A stretch of 64,000 bases of DNA from Nonomuraea spiralis (lineage in GTDB: Bacteria > Actinomycetota > Actinomycetes > Streptosporangiales > Streptosporangiaceae), in assembly GCF_014648435.1 (NCBI RefSeq), contig NZ_BMRC01000010.1, positions 1 through 64,000 of the forward strand, given 5' to 3'. Below are positions 60,601 to 64,000 of the stretch, piece after piece. Position numbers and translations under genes: made by a program. Numbering within the stretch: the first letter of the stretch is position 1; the number at the start of each line of letters is the position of its first letter. A model generated the notes under the pieces. It was not told the DNA's origin. It made no database searches and saw only the letters and a program-made list of their open reading frames with translations.

Positions 60601-62777
60601 AAGGCGGCCTCGCCGGGCAGCGGGACCATCCCGGTGGCCGCGCGGGAGCGCTCGATCGTCTCCGGCCCGACCCGCATCCCGCCCTCGGCCCAGTACGGCC
60701 ACGCCACGGCCAGGGTCCGGCCCGGCCGGTCCGCCCGCGCCGCCCGCCGCCGGGCGAACGCCTCCAGGTACGCGTTCGCGAAGGCGTAGTCGGCCTGCCC
60801 CGGGTTGGCCAGATGCGCCGAGACGGACGAGAACACCACGAAGCAGTCGAGATCATCGTCCTTGGTCGCGGCGTCGAGGTGCCGCACGCTCAGGGCCTTG
60901 GCCGCCACCACGTCCCGGATGTCGGCGGCCCGCTTGCCGGGGTAGAGCCCGTCGCGGTTGACGCCGGCGCAGTGGACCACGCCGTCGATGCGGCCGTGGC
61001 GCTCGCGTACCGTGGCGAGGGCACGTTCGACCTCGTCCCGGTCGGTGAGGTCGGCGGCGATCTCCGCGCTCCTGCTGACGGGCACGGCCCTGGCCTGGTG
61101 GCGGCGTTCCAGGTGGTCGGCGAGCAGCCGGCCGATCCCGCCCGTGCCGCCGGCGATCACGTACACGCCGCCCTTCCTGAACGGGACGGCGCCGCCACTC
61201 TCGGGCGGATCGGCCGGGAGCCGGCGGCGGACCAGGCGCTCACCGCGTACGTAGCGGATCTCGGGCTCGGCGGAGGCGTCCCTGAGGGCGGCGTCCGGTG
61301 CGGTGTCGTCCAGGCGGATGGCGCGGCAGCGGATCAGCGGTGTCTCGGCGCTGATCGTCCTGGCCAGCGCGCCGACGGCGTCGTGGGCGGGGTCGTCGCC
61401 GGTGTACGCGTACGTGAGGGTGACCTGTTGGTCCGGTTTCGTGGCGAGGACGGCCTTCGCCGTCTCCCAGACGGCCAGGCAGGGGTCGGCGGGCTCGCCC
61501 GTCGTGCCACGAATGAGGAGATGACGGGATCCGTCGGGACGGGCGCCGGAGGTGATCTCGCGGTACTCGCCGGGATCGTCGCCGTCAGGGGACATCGGCA
61601 CCCATACGTCACGGAAGCACCGCGTCTCACCATCATCCGACACCAGGTCCGGGGCCGGGTTCGGGTTCGGCTGGGTCAGGTCGTAGGTGGCGGACAGATG
61701 GGCGGCGAGGGTGTCGATGTCGCCGTACTCGAAGAGCAGCGTCGGGTAGAGCCGCTGCCCGACGATCTTCTCCAGCCGCTCGCTGAGGTCCACGAGCGTG
61801 ACCGAGTCCAGGCCGAGGTCGTAGAAGCCGGTGTCGGTGGGCACCTCGCCGGGAGCGCGGCCGAGTGGCCCGGCGACGAGCGCGCGCAGGTGGCCGACCA
61901 GGTCGCCGGAGCCGCTGTGGCTCGTGGCGGTCGGCCGCGGCCGTACGGGGTCGTCGAGCAGCCGCTCGATCAGCCGGGGCGACCTGATGCGCTTGCACGA
62001 CAACCCGCCGAACCCGGCGACGAACCGTCCCTGCTCGTCGTACAGCCCGAAGTCGTTGGTGATCACGTCGCCGGACGGCGCGATGCTCTCCGGGCGCGGC
62101 GCGTACACGTGGAAGGCGGCGCCGAGCCGCCGGGGCGCCCGGAACTCGGCGATGTAGACGGGGATGAACGGTTCCTCCCCCGACGCCTGCGTCTGGCCCA
62201 GCCCGGCCAGCGTGGCCGCGTCCAGGCGGGCGGGGTGCAGGTGGAAGCCCTCGTGGCCGGGAGCGGGCGACTCCTGCCGCAGCTCGGCGAGCAGGTAGCC
62301 GTCGCCGTGGTGCAGCCGTCCCGCGCACTTCATCGGCTCGCCGTGGTTGATGTCCTCGGCCCTGGCGCGGGCGTACAGGTCCTCCATGTCGCCCTGCCGC
62401 CGCGCGTCCCGCCGGAGCGCGTCCACGTCGATCGGGCCGGGCGCGGGGCCGGTGGGCATGCCCAGCTTGCCGGTGAGGTTCCGCCGCCAGCCGGACAGCG
62501 GCGTCCCGTCCCTGCTCCAGCGGCTCTCCGCCCGTACGTCCTCGCCGTCCACGGTGACACGGAGCTCGCGGTCGGCCTCCGGCCTGGTGACGATCGCCTC
62601 GGTGAACAGCACCTCACGCAGGACGATCTCGGCGGGATCGCGCCCGGTCGCGATCAGCGTACGGAACACGAGATCGAGGAACGTCACCCCGGGCATGACG
62701 GAGATGTCGTGCACCCGGTGGTTCCGCATGATGAAGTCGGAGTGCTTCAGCGTGGTGTGACACTCGATCGCGGGCAT
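42642..62777 (-). CDS. Trans-AT PKS, leinamycin (LnmJ) type: DH-ACP-KR / KS-ECH-ACP / KS-DH-KR-MT-ACP / KS-KR-ACP / KS-ACP-ACP-DUF-SH-TE
   Basis: 6,711 residues. No acyltransferase domain or GHSxG motif exists between KS and the next domain in any module, so acyl units must come from a separate AT. Four KS domains have intact Cys (956, 2126, 3807, 5076), with six ACP serines (325, 1840, 3569, 4817, 5570, 5677). The N-terminus begins within a module: its KS is at the end of the upstream protein. The C-terminal DUF-SH-TE series is known from leinamycin-family synthases, where SH is a PLP cysteine lyase that puts sulfur into the chain. Start ATG is 4 bases after the previous stop. Confidence 0.93.
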   Translation of the reverse strand: MPAIECHTTLKHSDFIMRNHRVHDISVMPGVTFLDLVFRTLIATGRDPAEIVLREVLFTEAIVTRPEADRELRVTVDGEDVRAESRWSRDGTPLSGWRRNLTGKLGMPTGPAPGPIDVDALRRDARRQGDMEDLYARARAEDINHGEPMKCAGRLHHGDGYLLAELRQESPAPGHEGFHLHPARLDAATLAGLGQTQASGEEPFIPVYIAEFRAPRRLGAAFHVYAPRPESIAPSGDVITNDFGLYDEQGRFVAGFGGLSCKRIRSPRLIERLLDDPVRPRPTATSHSGSGDLVGHLRALVAGPLGRAPGEVPTDTGFYDLGLDSVTLVDLSERLEKIVGQRLYPTLLFEYGDIDTLAAHLSATYDLTQPNPNPAPDLVSDDGETRCFRDVWVPMSPDGDDPGEYREITSGARPDGSRHLLIRGTTGEPADPCLAVWETAKAVLATKPDQQVTLTYAYTGDDPAHDAVGALARTISAETPLIRCRAIRLDDTAPDAALRDASAEPEIRYVRGERLVRRRLPADPPESGGAVPFRKGGVYVIAGGTGGIGRLLADHLERRHQARAVPVSRSAEIAADLTDRDEVERALATVRERHGRIDGVVHCAGVNRDGLYPGKRAADIRDVVAAKALSVRHLDAATKDDDLDCFVVFSSVSAHLANPGQADYAFANAYLEAFARRRAARADRPGRTLAVAWPYWAEGGMRVGPETIERSRAATGMVPLPGEAAFDVLDRALCGPEDVLTVLHGDAARVPTLLPAPPPEPGGPTREPMARPTGRSVGQSAAGEPVAWAGEPIAVVGLAGRYPQAPDLRAFWRNLADGRDCIEEIPDGRWNHDEIFDPEKGAEGRTYGKWGGFLDGVDRFDPAFFGISRRDAERMDPQERLFLQTCWHTLEDAGHPPETLSDESVGVFAGVMWNHYQLVEGGEGGVAPTAMHASIANRVSYTFDLHGPSIALDTACSSSLTAVHLAVESLRRGECGFALAGGVNATVHPQKYLQLAQGHWLSEDGRCRAFGAGGSGYVPGEGVGAVLLRPLSRALEDGDHIYGVIAATAVNHTGRTSGATVPSPRSQAALIGTAVRRSGWDPASIGYIEAHGTGTSLGDPIEVEGMRQALPSDADCAIGSVKSNIGHLEGAAGIAGLTKVLLQLQHGQLVPSLHAEELNPKIDFDDTPFHVQRALEPWNRADGTPRRAGVSAFGAGGTNAHVLVEEHTEPAFAASPDGPCLFVLSARTPEALRDYARAWTGFLSQGGSAESQGGPAGGVERVAALLGVPADQLDPADSLGDLGLDPAALIQLGQGLSLDDTVSAVDTVSAVDTVSAVGSVSAVGSVSAVETVGGSAGRGTALADLAYTSQVGRTGMAARLALVVEDVAELRAGLEAYGRGESPGPRAFTGSGGGDGGGDGTPTAEECVRLFRAGRLEEVAAAWAGGARVPWGECHDGGRRVSLPVYPFQEESCWLGRWQRTTSAEPAEPSAAPVESSPAYAGSPAGPRVAVGEFVPDGEGVRFEVLPEGVALVVMGAGASMFTRELIDDLQAVFAEIAGREDVKAVVLTGSGNVFSMGATPEALRTLAGGQGRFTDVPFLYEGLLRCDRPVIAAVQGHASGGGLAFGLFADLVVMAAEGVYSANFMKFGFTPGMGATYILEERLGRSVAYEMLYTGRSVTGEELARRGAGVTVLPQDAVLKAALRHARSIAALPLPALRALKSELAGRVLDRLSGVIAGESGMHERVLGEESLARVDDYFTKVDTFRADSPKPPATKDGPGSIQLGQPHPTPARPAATSVRPAATDARSADAPASPAPAGVGPEPVEVRRVIEGTLMNHLYLEAHEVDDALSFSEMGLDSIGAVEIVRDLNRSFGLDLDSVAVYDHPTVPALVDAVRDAAAADSLNVPPAAEPTAPPEQAEQVETSEREGQVRLPSLDGDRTEPGTEARKAPARPGTVTLEEVRPAGKPPARDGDGTEIAVIGMAGRFPDAPDLRTFWDNLAEGRCSIREVPPERFDVSAVYDADRMAPGRTYSKWAAMLTDVDAFDAGFFNISPLEAETMDPQQRLFLQEAWHALEDAGYAGRSGRRPWGCFVGCGAGDYASLLAAAGRDDTGHAFLGNASSVLPARIAYLLDFGGPTMAVDTACSSSLVAVHLACESIRRGECEAAIAGGVAVMNTPRMHIWCSKAGMLSPTGTCAPFDESADGIVLGEGVGVVVLKRLDRALADGDHVHGVIRAGGVNGDGATNGITAPSASSQAELLTEVHRRAGIDPGVVDYVETHGTGTELGDPIEVKALAKVFGTDRERPCRIGSLKANVGHTTMAAGIGGLLKTLLALRHRQLPPSPGFVRANPKIDFADGALEVVTELSPWTAGGSGERVAAVSSFGFSGTNCHLVVAEAPAREPRTGGGEDVVVPLSAADEPALARLRTDLAGHLDAHPELDVRDVARTLAVGRPHLAGARIAYVTGDLADLRAQLRDGPRPARGEAGRRADRYTAGDDLRWDDLTSGGRRVPLPVYPFAGDRRHWVGGDGRPARAARQEHIRPDDRLVADHLIDGVPVLPGVALLTIAARRGGVSGPVRFERVRWLRPYEVREARPLEVTLHDDGGFELDGHARGALVRADGPRRRLDLGEIGARCTGSRSADDLYRAFDRAGLHYGPGFRVLREVRVGDGEALGVLRAGADWEALLDGALQTIAVLRTEDAGPAMPFSVESAELDGPFTGPAHAHVTDGGRDGYTVRLADAEGKVRAEFRGVVLRPRPAGATPRATAEGMIYAPVWRRAATPETAATAGAGGGRALVSHTPAAEPLARALLATHTDGRLAPLASPVPPEGRYDTVYILATTGPDGPPAGDPTTRDVFRLLKRLSEQGGGGWAPTVKVVLAGAVRVGDEKIVPHAAGVIGLTRAVAAEHPHWTVAAIDVGAAPPPPADPTAPADPTDPADLADLARLVRAESCADDLVALRDGHRYVRTLEPLPLDLEGGGPYRDGGTYLIVGGTGGLGRTLARHLAATVGARLALVGRRELTPEIRAQLAEIDSLGGQAVYLRADVADRAAFGRAVEAARQRYGEIHGAFHAALVLRDMTLANMDDDAFAEVLSPKVAGAAVFAEKFTEEFAGRTPDFLAYFSSAASFVEVGGQANYAAASTFEDAYALSLRDLPVSVINWGYWGSVGAVSGGGYDDRFAELGIASIEPEEGMAALAAVLRAGAGQALVVKAEPEGLARIGIRAPDDGHASDAGRGELDRARVAFAALDELARGLLRRSADRVRAVRDVRPDRGRLHAAVLDLLERPARTPEPEEVTARFPDLEPHVRLLTACVEALPGVLAGERDPMEVLFPGGSMSLVEQVYKGQAVSDHFNRLLAGEVARGAPRRVLEIGAGTGASTGFVLDALEGQDVEYTYTDISAGFLRHGEREFGARHRPDVVLALFDVERDPSEQGFETGAYDVVLATNVLHATADVGRTLRNAAALLRPGGRLLVNEVTRAADFLTLTFGLTPGWWRFADEERRLPHSPLLGAVQWQQAFRDAGLTPARTLGIPGTPVAELDQCVLVGETASAGGARDYVKRVFAEVLKYGTADLDERATFETFGIDSLVSQNVIHRFEQDLGPLPSTLLFENLTIEELGTYLENEHGDRLRAALGHEPAREEPARAAPRREPASQALDIAVVAVTGRYPASPDLDAFWRNLANGANCITEADRFDLDALYDPKRGRKQRTYSKWGGFIEGVEEFDASFFGILPRDAEITDPQERLFLETAWTLLEDAGYLSEHTKQPRTGVFVGTMYGSYGRMAAAEGWPHGRYAGAHSAYWSIANRVSYFFDLRGPSLAVDSACSSSLTAVQLACESLRRGECSQAIAGGVNLILHPAHFVALCSLNMLAADGACKVFDEAADGFVPGEGVGAVLLKPLADAEADGDRIYGVIKGAFANAGGKTAGYTVPNPGAQADLVSEAVRRAGLDPRTISYVEAHGTGTALGDPIEIASLTRAFGPAPGSGPGDGVERLVGSVKANIGHLEGAAGIAGLTKVLLQFQHGQVAPCANLETPNSKIDFAASPFRPPERLTDWRRPVLGDETFPRRAGVSSFGAGGANVHVVLEEYVPSAGPTPEPADEGEHVILLSARTRDQLRTMAGRVADLAASGRAGLADLAYTTQVGRAELPERLAVHATTLNDLTTTLRTFATQGNAENALTAPPKPEAPSEDGVRRAGTPDADPPADDAREPGPDGVRGRAADDVRGRAADDVREPAADGVRELAVRWVSGDRVDWATRWPAPHPRRVTLPPYPFDRRRYWLPSDQPPPTTTPSLVAAPEAGPGVVAAPATEHSPEPDVPEHGPGPGSVPDPLSESPGREDADARCTYLRPAWTPAPLPEGTWEPDALLVITEDDRLAEALGGVRVRPGDALPADVRAGDGEKDSGSAGRVARTEAGPARVPDAIVIAPSDPFPGTAAFEVLLGTATAVLREGGPLRVVGSASTGEPHHTALAAALRTLALEHTGFTGVCVTGADPAQVAAELRAPAAGTVPEQRVSEVAYRDGTRLLKGMEPYEPPPAGLDVRQDGTYLITGGAGAIGLAFARFLAARGAARLVLTGRSDPGDDIARRIAGLPAVYTRADVCSADELRDLLDRYGPFHGVIHAAGIHRDARAVRKRPEDTRAVLSPKILGTVLLDEALRGQPLDFLALFSSVAAETGNIGQIDYAYANAFLNRFAERRERLGHGRTLAVGWPLWEEGGMTVDDATRRLFERRWGSVPLGTAAGLTAFTRGLAGSETSFAVVEGPAERSQPPATPESEVMEMSEPASAPETTGSGDGDDLIEAVRAELRRAAAGFLLVGEEHVDLDAELMDMGFDSISMAELVDQVNERYKLDLLPTVLFEATDLATFCDHLLAEHPSEIAAAHTPPAPAEKPVQPEKPVERAAERADEPGPAPETVAPLPRPGAGASPPARDGVAVVGMAGVLPGSADLDDFWHHLAEGHDLTRPVPEDRRELRDDPATANVRAGFIDDVRSFDAALFGISPKEAAMMDPQQRLFLQTVWRAVEDAGYRPSDLAGTRTGLFAGVSACDYDDLLREHGVPVEAHTASGVADCILANRVSHLLDLRGPSEAVDTACSSSLVALHHAVRAIEDGECEAAIAGGVNLTLSPGLYIAFAKSGMISQDGVCKTFDERADGYGRGEGCGAVLLKPLKAALEDGDQILAVVRGSAVNHGGRASSLTAPNPEAQARVLYDAYRKADVDPARVTYIEAHGTGTRLGDPIEVEGMKKAFARLYADRGRPAPDAPHVALASVKANIGHLEAAAGIAGLLKVLLCMRHGALPPTINYERPNPYVRLEGTPFAVNTRLTPWDAADRVAGVSSFGFGGTNAHVVLEAYRQDNPAETAEEPRLLVLSASGREALEEYAASLARYLRAHPEIGLDRVVWTLQIGRRHLPERLAVVVRDREQAIRALSGEPDGTVHRGTARKDAPAPWGTAPEDVAQAWVSGSEVDWPRLWQGPRPVRASLPGPPFARVEHWFTAPARSAPQDGGAVHRTGDGRVRLRATKNGGTPAAPAPADRTKAPKPAEASPAPSGTPAGVEEMLRERLSTILDADPAGVDVDTPFEELGLDSIFRMELVKAINTVFSLDLQAAELYEYDTVDRLSRAVESAIEAPKAKAKAKAKAKAEPEPEPEQGQDHDRVRDETPDGLEEQLTGLIGSIADRPLTPARSFADNGLTSFEMLRVVSVLEKQVGALKKTLLFDHPTLPELAAHLRDEHGAESVRLPEEPDGPAPHEPQARDGEPAVVLKRDLYRHPDLRELVADIDRRHAKEGGLAGRDIAPLAFVGSARKGYLHVSEHGGNLLAWSYAGSKEYFHELVEEYTRYARAHRLRPNFLSLLPVREVAGEPFSATPFGAVQRLDDLGSFTLKGGRMERLRYMVRRFGKAGECRTVEYRSGDDPAMDRRLAGLVDEWSGHKQMVNPYVSVVRREIEEGRLDRRHRVFVTYVDDEVANAVVITKIPSENGYLLDVEFYPQGMPLGGLEFAIVRVVEQLVDEGCTMFSFGASFGVETEESANAAPDVRQALDELRSAGIFGEGNFQFKNKFRPVNVPIYLCQPEGRDRTPVSEIILMIADPDLRPPADESPADQPPADEPARAQAHRVTTDLITDSWAELDAPWIADRLRRLTDRSAARPDAEIDGLPFPHVVPTGSGRSAEALLCRSWPGRRGRVPHNGLFPTWYLNLTDNGFKPVEIPGGPDMDVDALRAELEGDEPVSFVCVEVSNNAAGGAPTSLANLRAVKEVAAAHGVPLVIDGARVVDNAVAIADGRDVWEVVREILEPADSATISLSKNFGVPFGGLLATRDEALRQRVAERLETWGRDVGLANRRIIAAALEDRETVVEQVRARAEAVAALRQGLAESGVPLEGPAGGHCVLLKDADHVRISRETGIRGAPHFGREGVVRLAVPVGLSVEEAKDAAARLGALLGDDTPTGTTRTKTDTRRKTADNPNLAILREHNPDVEHEIITTRDGDVELFSAGSGPPLLLMHPFNIGAGVYARQFEGLAHRYRVTTVHHPGVGATTAAADLSLDGLARLCHDVAGGPAHVAGASFGGLVALAYALAHPDDTGSLILIGSSCRIGNRVGDIDKLEVVATQDFDRVIEGSGSKRLRKRRAALMRLLLRAESMAPQVGLRYLDVFAERPDLGDRLAEIRARTLIVQGRYDTVIPAKTAHLLHALIPDSRYEEVPDAGHFPQLTSPDEVNRLICEFHDEQN
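42645..43430 (-). other. Terminal thioesterase
   Basis: About residues 6450-6711. Alpha/beta-hydrolase with nucleophile Ser6548 in AGASFGGLVALAYAL, acid in VQGRYDTVIP and His in PDAGHFPQLTSPDEV. Oxyanion segment LLMHPFNIGAG. It releases the chain by cyclisation or hydrolysis. Confidence 0.88.
43490..44480 (-). other. SH domain: PLP-dependent C-S lyase
   Basis: About residues 6100-6430. A fold-type I PLP enzyme: NNAAGGAPTSLANLRAVKEVAAAHGVPLVIDGARVVDNA holds the Asp that binds the pyridine nitrogen, and SLSKNFGVPFGG holds the Schiff-base Lys6288. The sequence is of the tryptophanase / tyrosine phenol-lyase type. In leinamycin biosynthesis this domain cleaves an L-cysteine adduct and leaves a thiol on the polyketide. 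Confidence 0.85.
44560..45540 (-). other. DUF domain (GNAT / LPG-synthase-C-like) of the DUF-SH pair
   Basis: About residues 5746-6073. Motifs HVSEHGGNLLAWSYAGSKEYF, FGKAGECRTVEYRSG, RRHRVFVTYVDDEVANAVVITKI and PQGMPLGGLEFAIVRVVEQLVDEG resemble the DUF2156/lysylphosphatidylglycerol-synthase C-terminal acyltransferase fold. In leinamycin-family synthases a DUF always precedes the SH domain; I infer correspondence from position and fold. Confidence 0.7.
45600..48030 (-). other. PKS part 5: KS with tandem ACPs
   Basis: KS about 4917-5336, Cys5076 in DTACSSSL. Two ACPs follow: Ser5570 in ELGLDSIFRMEL and Ser5677 in NGLTSFEML (the usual Asp before Ser is Thr). A Lys-Ala/Glu-Pro linker (about 5613-5633) separates them. 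In leinamycin the tandem-ACP module is where beta-alkylation occurs. Confidence 0.82.
45881..45940 (-). repeat. 6-bp microsatellite coding a Lys-Ala / Glu-Pro linker
   Basis: On the plus strand, GCTCGG occurs four times then CCTTGG six times without interruption. In the PKS these encode (Lys-Ala)n followed by (Glu-Pro)n, a flexible charged linker between the tandem ACPs. Replication slippage would change linker length in steps of two residues. Confidence 0.9.
48195..51860 (-). other. PKS part 4: KS-KR-ACP
   Basis: KS about 3640-4070, Cys3807 in DSACSSSL. KR about 4330-4745 with GGAGAIG and Tyr4666 in GQIDYAYAN. ACP Ser4817 in DMGFDSISMAEL. The segment between KS and KR contains the five 24-bp repeats. 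Confidence 0.85.
50101..50220 (-). repeat. Five 24-bp tandem repeats in a PKS linker
   Basis: 120 bases made of five consecutive 24-bp units with a few substitutions each. They encode the 8-residue unit D-D/G-V-R-G/E-R/P/L-A-A in the linker between KS3 and the following KR (about residues 4187-4226). Confidence 0.9.
51935..56905 (-). other. PKS part 3: KS-DH-KR-MT-ACP
   Basis: KS about 1958-2380 with Cys2126. DH about 2515-2760 with intact HLIDGVPVLPG (His2532) and the Asp/Gln motif LLDGALQT. KR about 2790-3230, GGTGGLG, Tyr3119 in GQANYAAAS. C-methyltransferase about 3270-3530, SAM motif VLEIGAGTGAST. ACP Ser3569 in FGIDSLVSQ. The module should give an alpha-methylated alkene unit. Confidence 0.85.
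57110..60420 (-). other. PKS part 2: KS-ECH-ACP
   Basis: KS about 790-1210, Cys956 in DTACSSSL. A linker holds the DTVSAV repeats. An enoyl-CoA-hydratase domain about 1487-1745 (FSMGATPEALR, FLYEGLLRCDRPVIAAVQGHASGGG, ANFMKFGFTPGMGATYI) is close to PksI, the ECH2 decarboxylase of beta-branching. ACP with Ser1840 in EMGLDSIGAVEI. ECH1 (PksH-type) is not seen in the window. Confidence 0.85.
58783..58890 (-). repeat. 18-bp tandem repeats coding DTVSAV units
   Basis: Six 18-bp units (the outer two more diverged) of the type ACAGTGTCGACCGCGCTC, encoding (D/G)-(T/S)-V-S-A-V hexapeptides in the linker after KS1 of the PKS. Two units are identical, indicating recent duplication. Confidence 0.88.
60485..62777 (-). 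other. PKS part 1: DH-ACP-KR (module split from its KS)
   Basis: DH about 1-285: first motif HRVHDISVMPG (His20; the usual Gly is Asp), second motif HPARLDAAT. ACP about 300-375 with Ser325 in DLGLDSVTL. KR about 395-760 with GGTGGIG and Tyr664 (GQADYAFAN). The ACP-before-KR order is typical of trans-AT lines, leinamycin included. Confidence 0.85.
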
Positions 62778-62781
62778 GGAG

Positions 62782-64000
62782 TCAGCGCCTCCCCGTGGTG
62801 ATGTGCAGGTCGAGCAGCGAGCCGGCGTCGTCCGGCGGCCCGGGGTCGGGCCCGGGATCAGGTGTGAGGGCCGGGGCGGGGTCGCGTTCCAGCCAGAGCC
62901 GCCTGCGCCGGAAGACCGGCGCGGGCGCGGGCTCGCGTTCCCGCCGCGCGCGCAGCCGCGGATCGAGCTCGCTCAGTACGAGGTGCGCGTTCGTCCCGCC
63001 CAGCCCGAACGAGCTCACGCCCGCGACCCGCGGCGAGGGCCACTCCCGTGTCTCGGTGGCGGGCTCGAAGGGCGAGGCGCCGAAGTCGAAGCGCGGGTTG
63101 GGCCGCTCGCACGACAACGTCGGCGGGATCCGCCCGTGCTCGACGGCCAGCGCCGCCTTGATCAACCCGGCGATCCCGGCCGCGCTGAGCGTGTGCCCGA
63201 TGTTGCTCTTCACGCTGCCGATCGCGCACGTGCCCGGGTCGCCGCCCTCGCCGAACACCCGCGTCAGGGCGCGCAGCTCGATGGGGTCGCCGATGAGGGT
63301 GCCGGTGCCGTGCGCCTCGATCAGGCCGATCTCGTGGGGGGCGCGACCGGCCGCCGCGAGGGCCCGGCGGACCACGTCGGCCTGGGCCTCGGGGTTGGGC
63401 GTGGTGACGCCCATGGTGCGGCCGTCGTTGTTCACGGCGACCGCCTCGATGACCGCGTGCACCCGGTCGCCGTCGGCCAGCGCCGCCCGCAACGGCTTGA
63501 GCAGGACGACCCCGCAGCCCTCCCCCGGCACGAACCCGTCGGCGCGCTCGTCGAACGTGTGGCACCGGCCGGTGGGCGACAGCGCCTTGGCCGCGCTGAG
63601 CTGGAGGTAGTCGTTCTCGTCCAGAAGCACCTCCACACCGCCCGCCAGGGCGACCTCGGCCTCCCCGGCGAGCAGGCTCTGCGCGGCGAGCTGCACGCCG
63701 ACCAGCGAGGACGAGCAGGCGCTGTCCACGACGAGGTTCGGGCCGCGCAGGTCGAAGTGGTGGGCGACCCTGGCCGCGATGAAGTTCTGGTCGGAGGCGA
63801 GCCCGCCCGGCCGCACGCCGACCCGCCGCCCGTAGTCGGACATGCGGGCGCCGGCGAACACACCGGCGCGGCGTCCGCGCAGCTCGGCGGGCTGGTATCC
63901 GGCGTCGGCGAGGCAGGCGGCGCAGCACTCCAGAAACAGGCGGATCGCCGGGTCGAGGGCGCGGGCCTCGTCCTCGCCCAGGTCGAAGTAGTCGTTGTCG
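62782..64000 (-). CDS. Upstream PKS/NRPS subunit, C-terminal ketosynthase (partial)
   Basis: The last 405 codons of a larger protein that runs off the right edge. What is visible is one KS domain: LDPAIRLFLECCAACLADAGYQPAELRGRRAGVFAGA, active Cys in VDSACSSSLVGVQLAAQS, and the two His in EAHGTGTLIGDP and SNIGHTLSAAG, then a proline-rich tail to the stop. No domain follows the KS, so its processing domains (DH-ACP-KR) are at the start of the next protein. This KS belongs to the split module at the junction of the two subunits, as in some trans-AT systems. Confidence 0.9.
   Translation of the reverse strand, partial: DNDYFDLGEDEARALDPAIRLFLECCAACLADAGYQPAELRGRRAGVFAGARMSDYGRRVGVRPGGLASDQNFIAARVAHHFDLRGPNLVVDSACSSSLVGVQLAAQSLLAGEAEVALAGGVEVLLDENDYLQLSAAKALSPTGRCHTFDERADGFVPGEGCGVVLLKPLRAALADGDRVHAVIEAVAVNNDGRTMGVTTPNPEAQADVVRRALAAAGRAPHEIGLIEAHGTGTLIGDPIELRALTRVFGEGGDPGTCAIGSVKSNIGHTLSAAGIAGLIKAALAVEHGRIPPTLSCERPNPRFDFGASPFEPATETREWPSPRVAGVSSFGLGGTNAHLVLSELDPRLRARREREPAPAPVFRRRRLWLERDPAPALTPDPGPDPGPPDDAGSLLDLHITTGRR

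Noticed and set aside
48723..62801. Very long open frames on the plus strand (about 1,900 and 2,700 codons) opposite the PKS
   Set aside because: They are frames opposite GC-rich codon positions; translations are Gly/Arg/Ala/Val-rich without any domain, while the minus strand encodes clear KS, KR, ACP and TE motifs.

Overview
The window is very GC-rich, with strong third-position GC, GTG starts, overlapping ATGA/GTGA stop-start junctions and several actinobacterial hallmark genes. It therefore comes from a high-GC actinomycete; a Streptosporangiaceae (Nonomuraea-like) or related host is my guess, not shown. I see no rRNA, tRNA, CRISPR array or insertion sequence.

Left part (1-25,090), mostly chromosomal functions: (a) 1-2,306, an ArsR/SmtB-type regulator cut by the window edge, a lipoprotein and two exported proteins, with a related palindromic element at the regulator start and in the lipoprotein/SH3-protein intergenic region. 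(b) 2,328-7,036, a reactive-sulfur detoxification regulon: an MFS transporter, a persulfide-dioxygenase/rhodanese fusion, a membrane rhodanese, a TauE/SafE exporter and a CstR-type sensor, with four near-identical 16-bp operators. (c) 7,044-13,579, a TyrA/AroH chimeric ORF followed by a cell-wall island (VanY-like carboxypeptidase, two-component system, lipoprotein, D-Ala-D-Ala ligase, MurF). (d) 13,808-20,784, a STAND ATPase, an Asp/Glu racemase, an EF-hand protein with a divergent isocitrate-dehydrogenase-like enzyme and a cysteine hydrolase, and a methyltransferase. (e) 20,888-25,090, a rifampicin phosphotransferase, a DUF899 protein and a PIG-L deacetylase.

Right part (25,164-64,000) is one trans-AT polyketide/peptide biosynthetic cluster. 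Its 6,711-residue PKS has no acyltransferase domain and ends in a GNAT-like DUF, a PLP-dependent lyase ('SH') and a thioesterase, the signature ending of leinamycin-family assembly lines. Downstream in the same apparent transcript are an LnmK-like acyltransferase/decarboxylase, two ACPs, an HMG-CoA synthase and a Cys-to-Ser ketosynthase, i.e. a beta-branching cassette. A Crp/Fnr regulator resembling the leinamycin activator LnmO lies at the left cluster border.

The most novel part is 25,961-30,888. A threonine-specific A-T didomain (code DFWNVGMVHK), a SyrB2-type non-heme iron halogenase (HQA instead of HxD) and a Cys-nucleophile alpha/beta-hydrolase like the SyrC/CmaE aminoacyl shuttles reconstitute the syringomycin chlorothreonine pathway inside a leinamycin-type cluster. 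Four copies of the palindrome CTGCTCA-N4-TGAGCAG (one with a terminal mismatch) precede cluster transcription units, each 20-21 bp upstream of a plausible -10 box. This is class II Crp/Fnr geometry and defines a probable cluster regulon. P450, FMO, acyl-CoA carboxylase, AMP-ligase, exporter and small accessory genes complete the visible part. The NRPS/PKS upstream proteins and the trans-AT must lie beyond position 64,000 or elsewhere.
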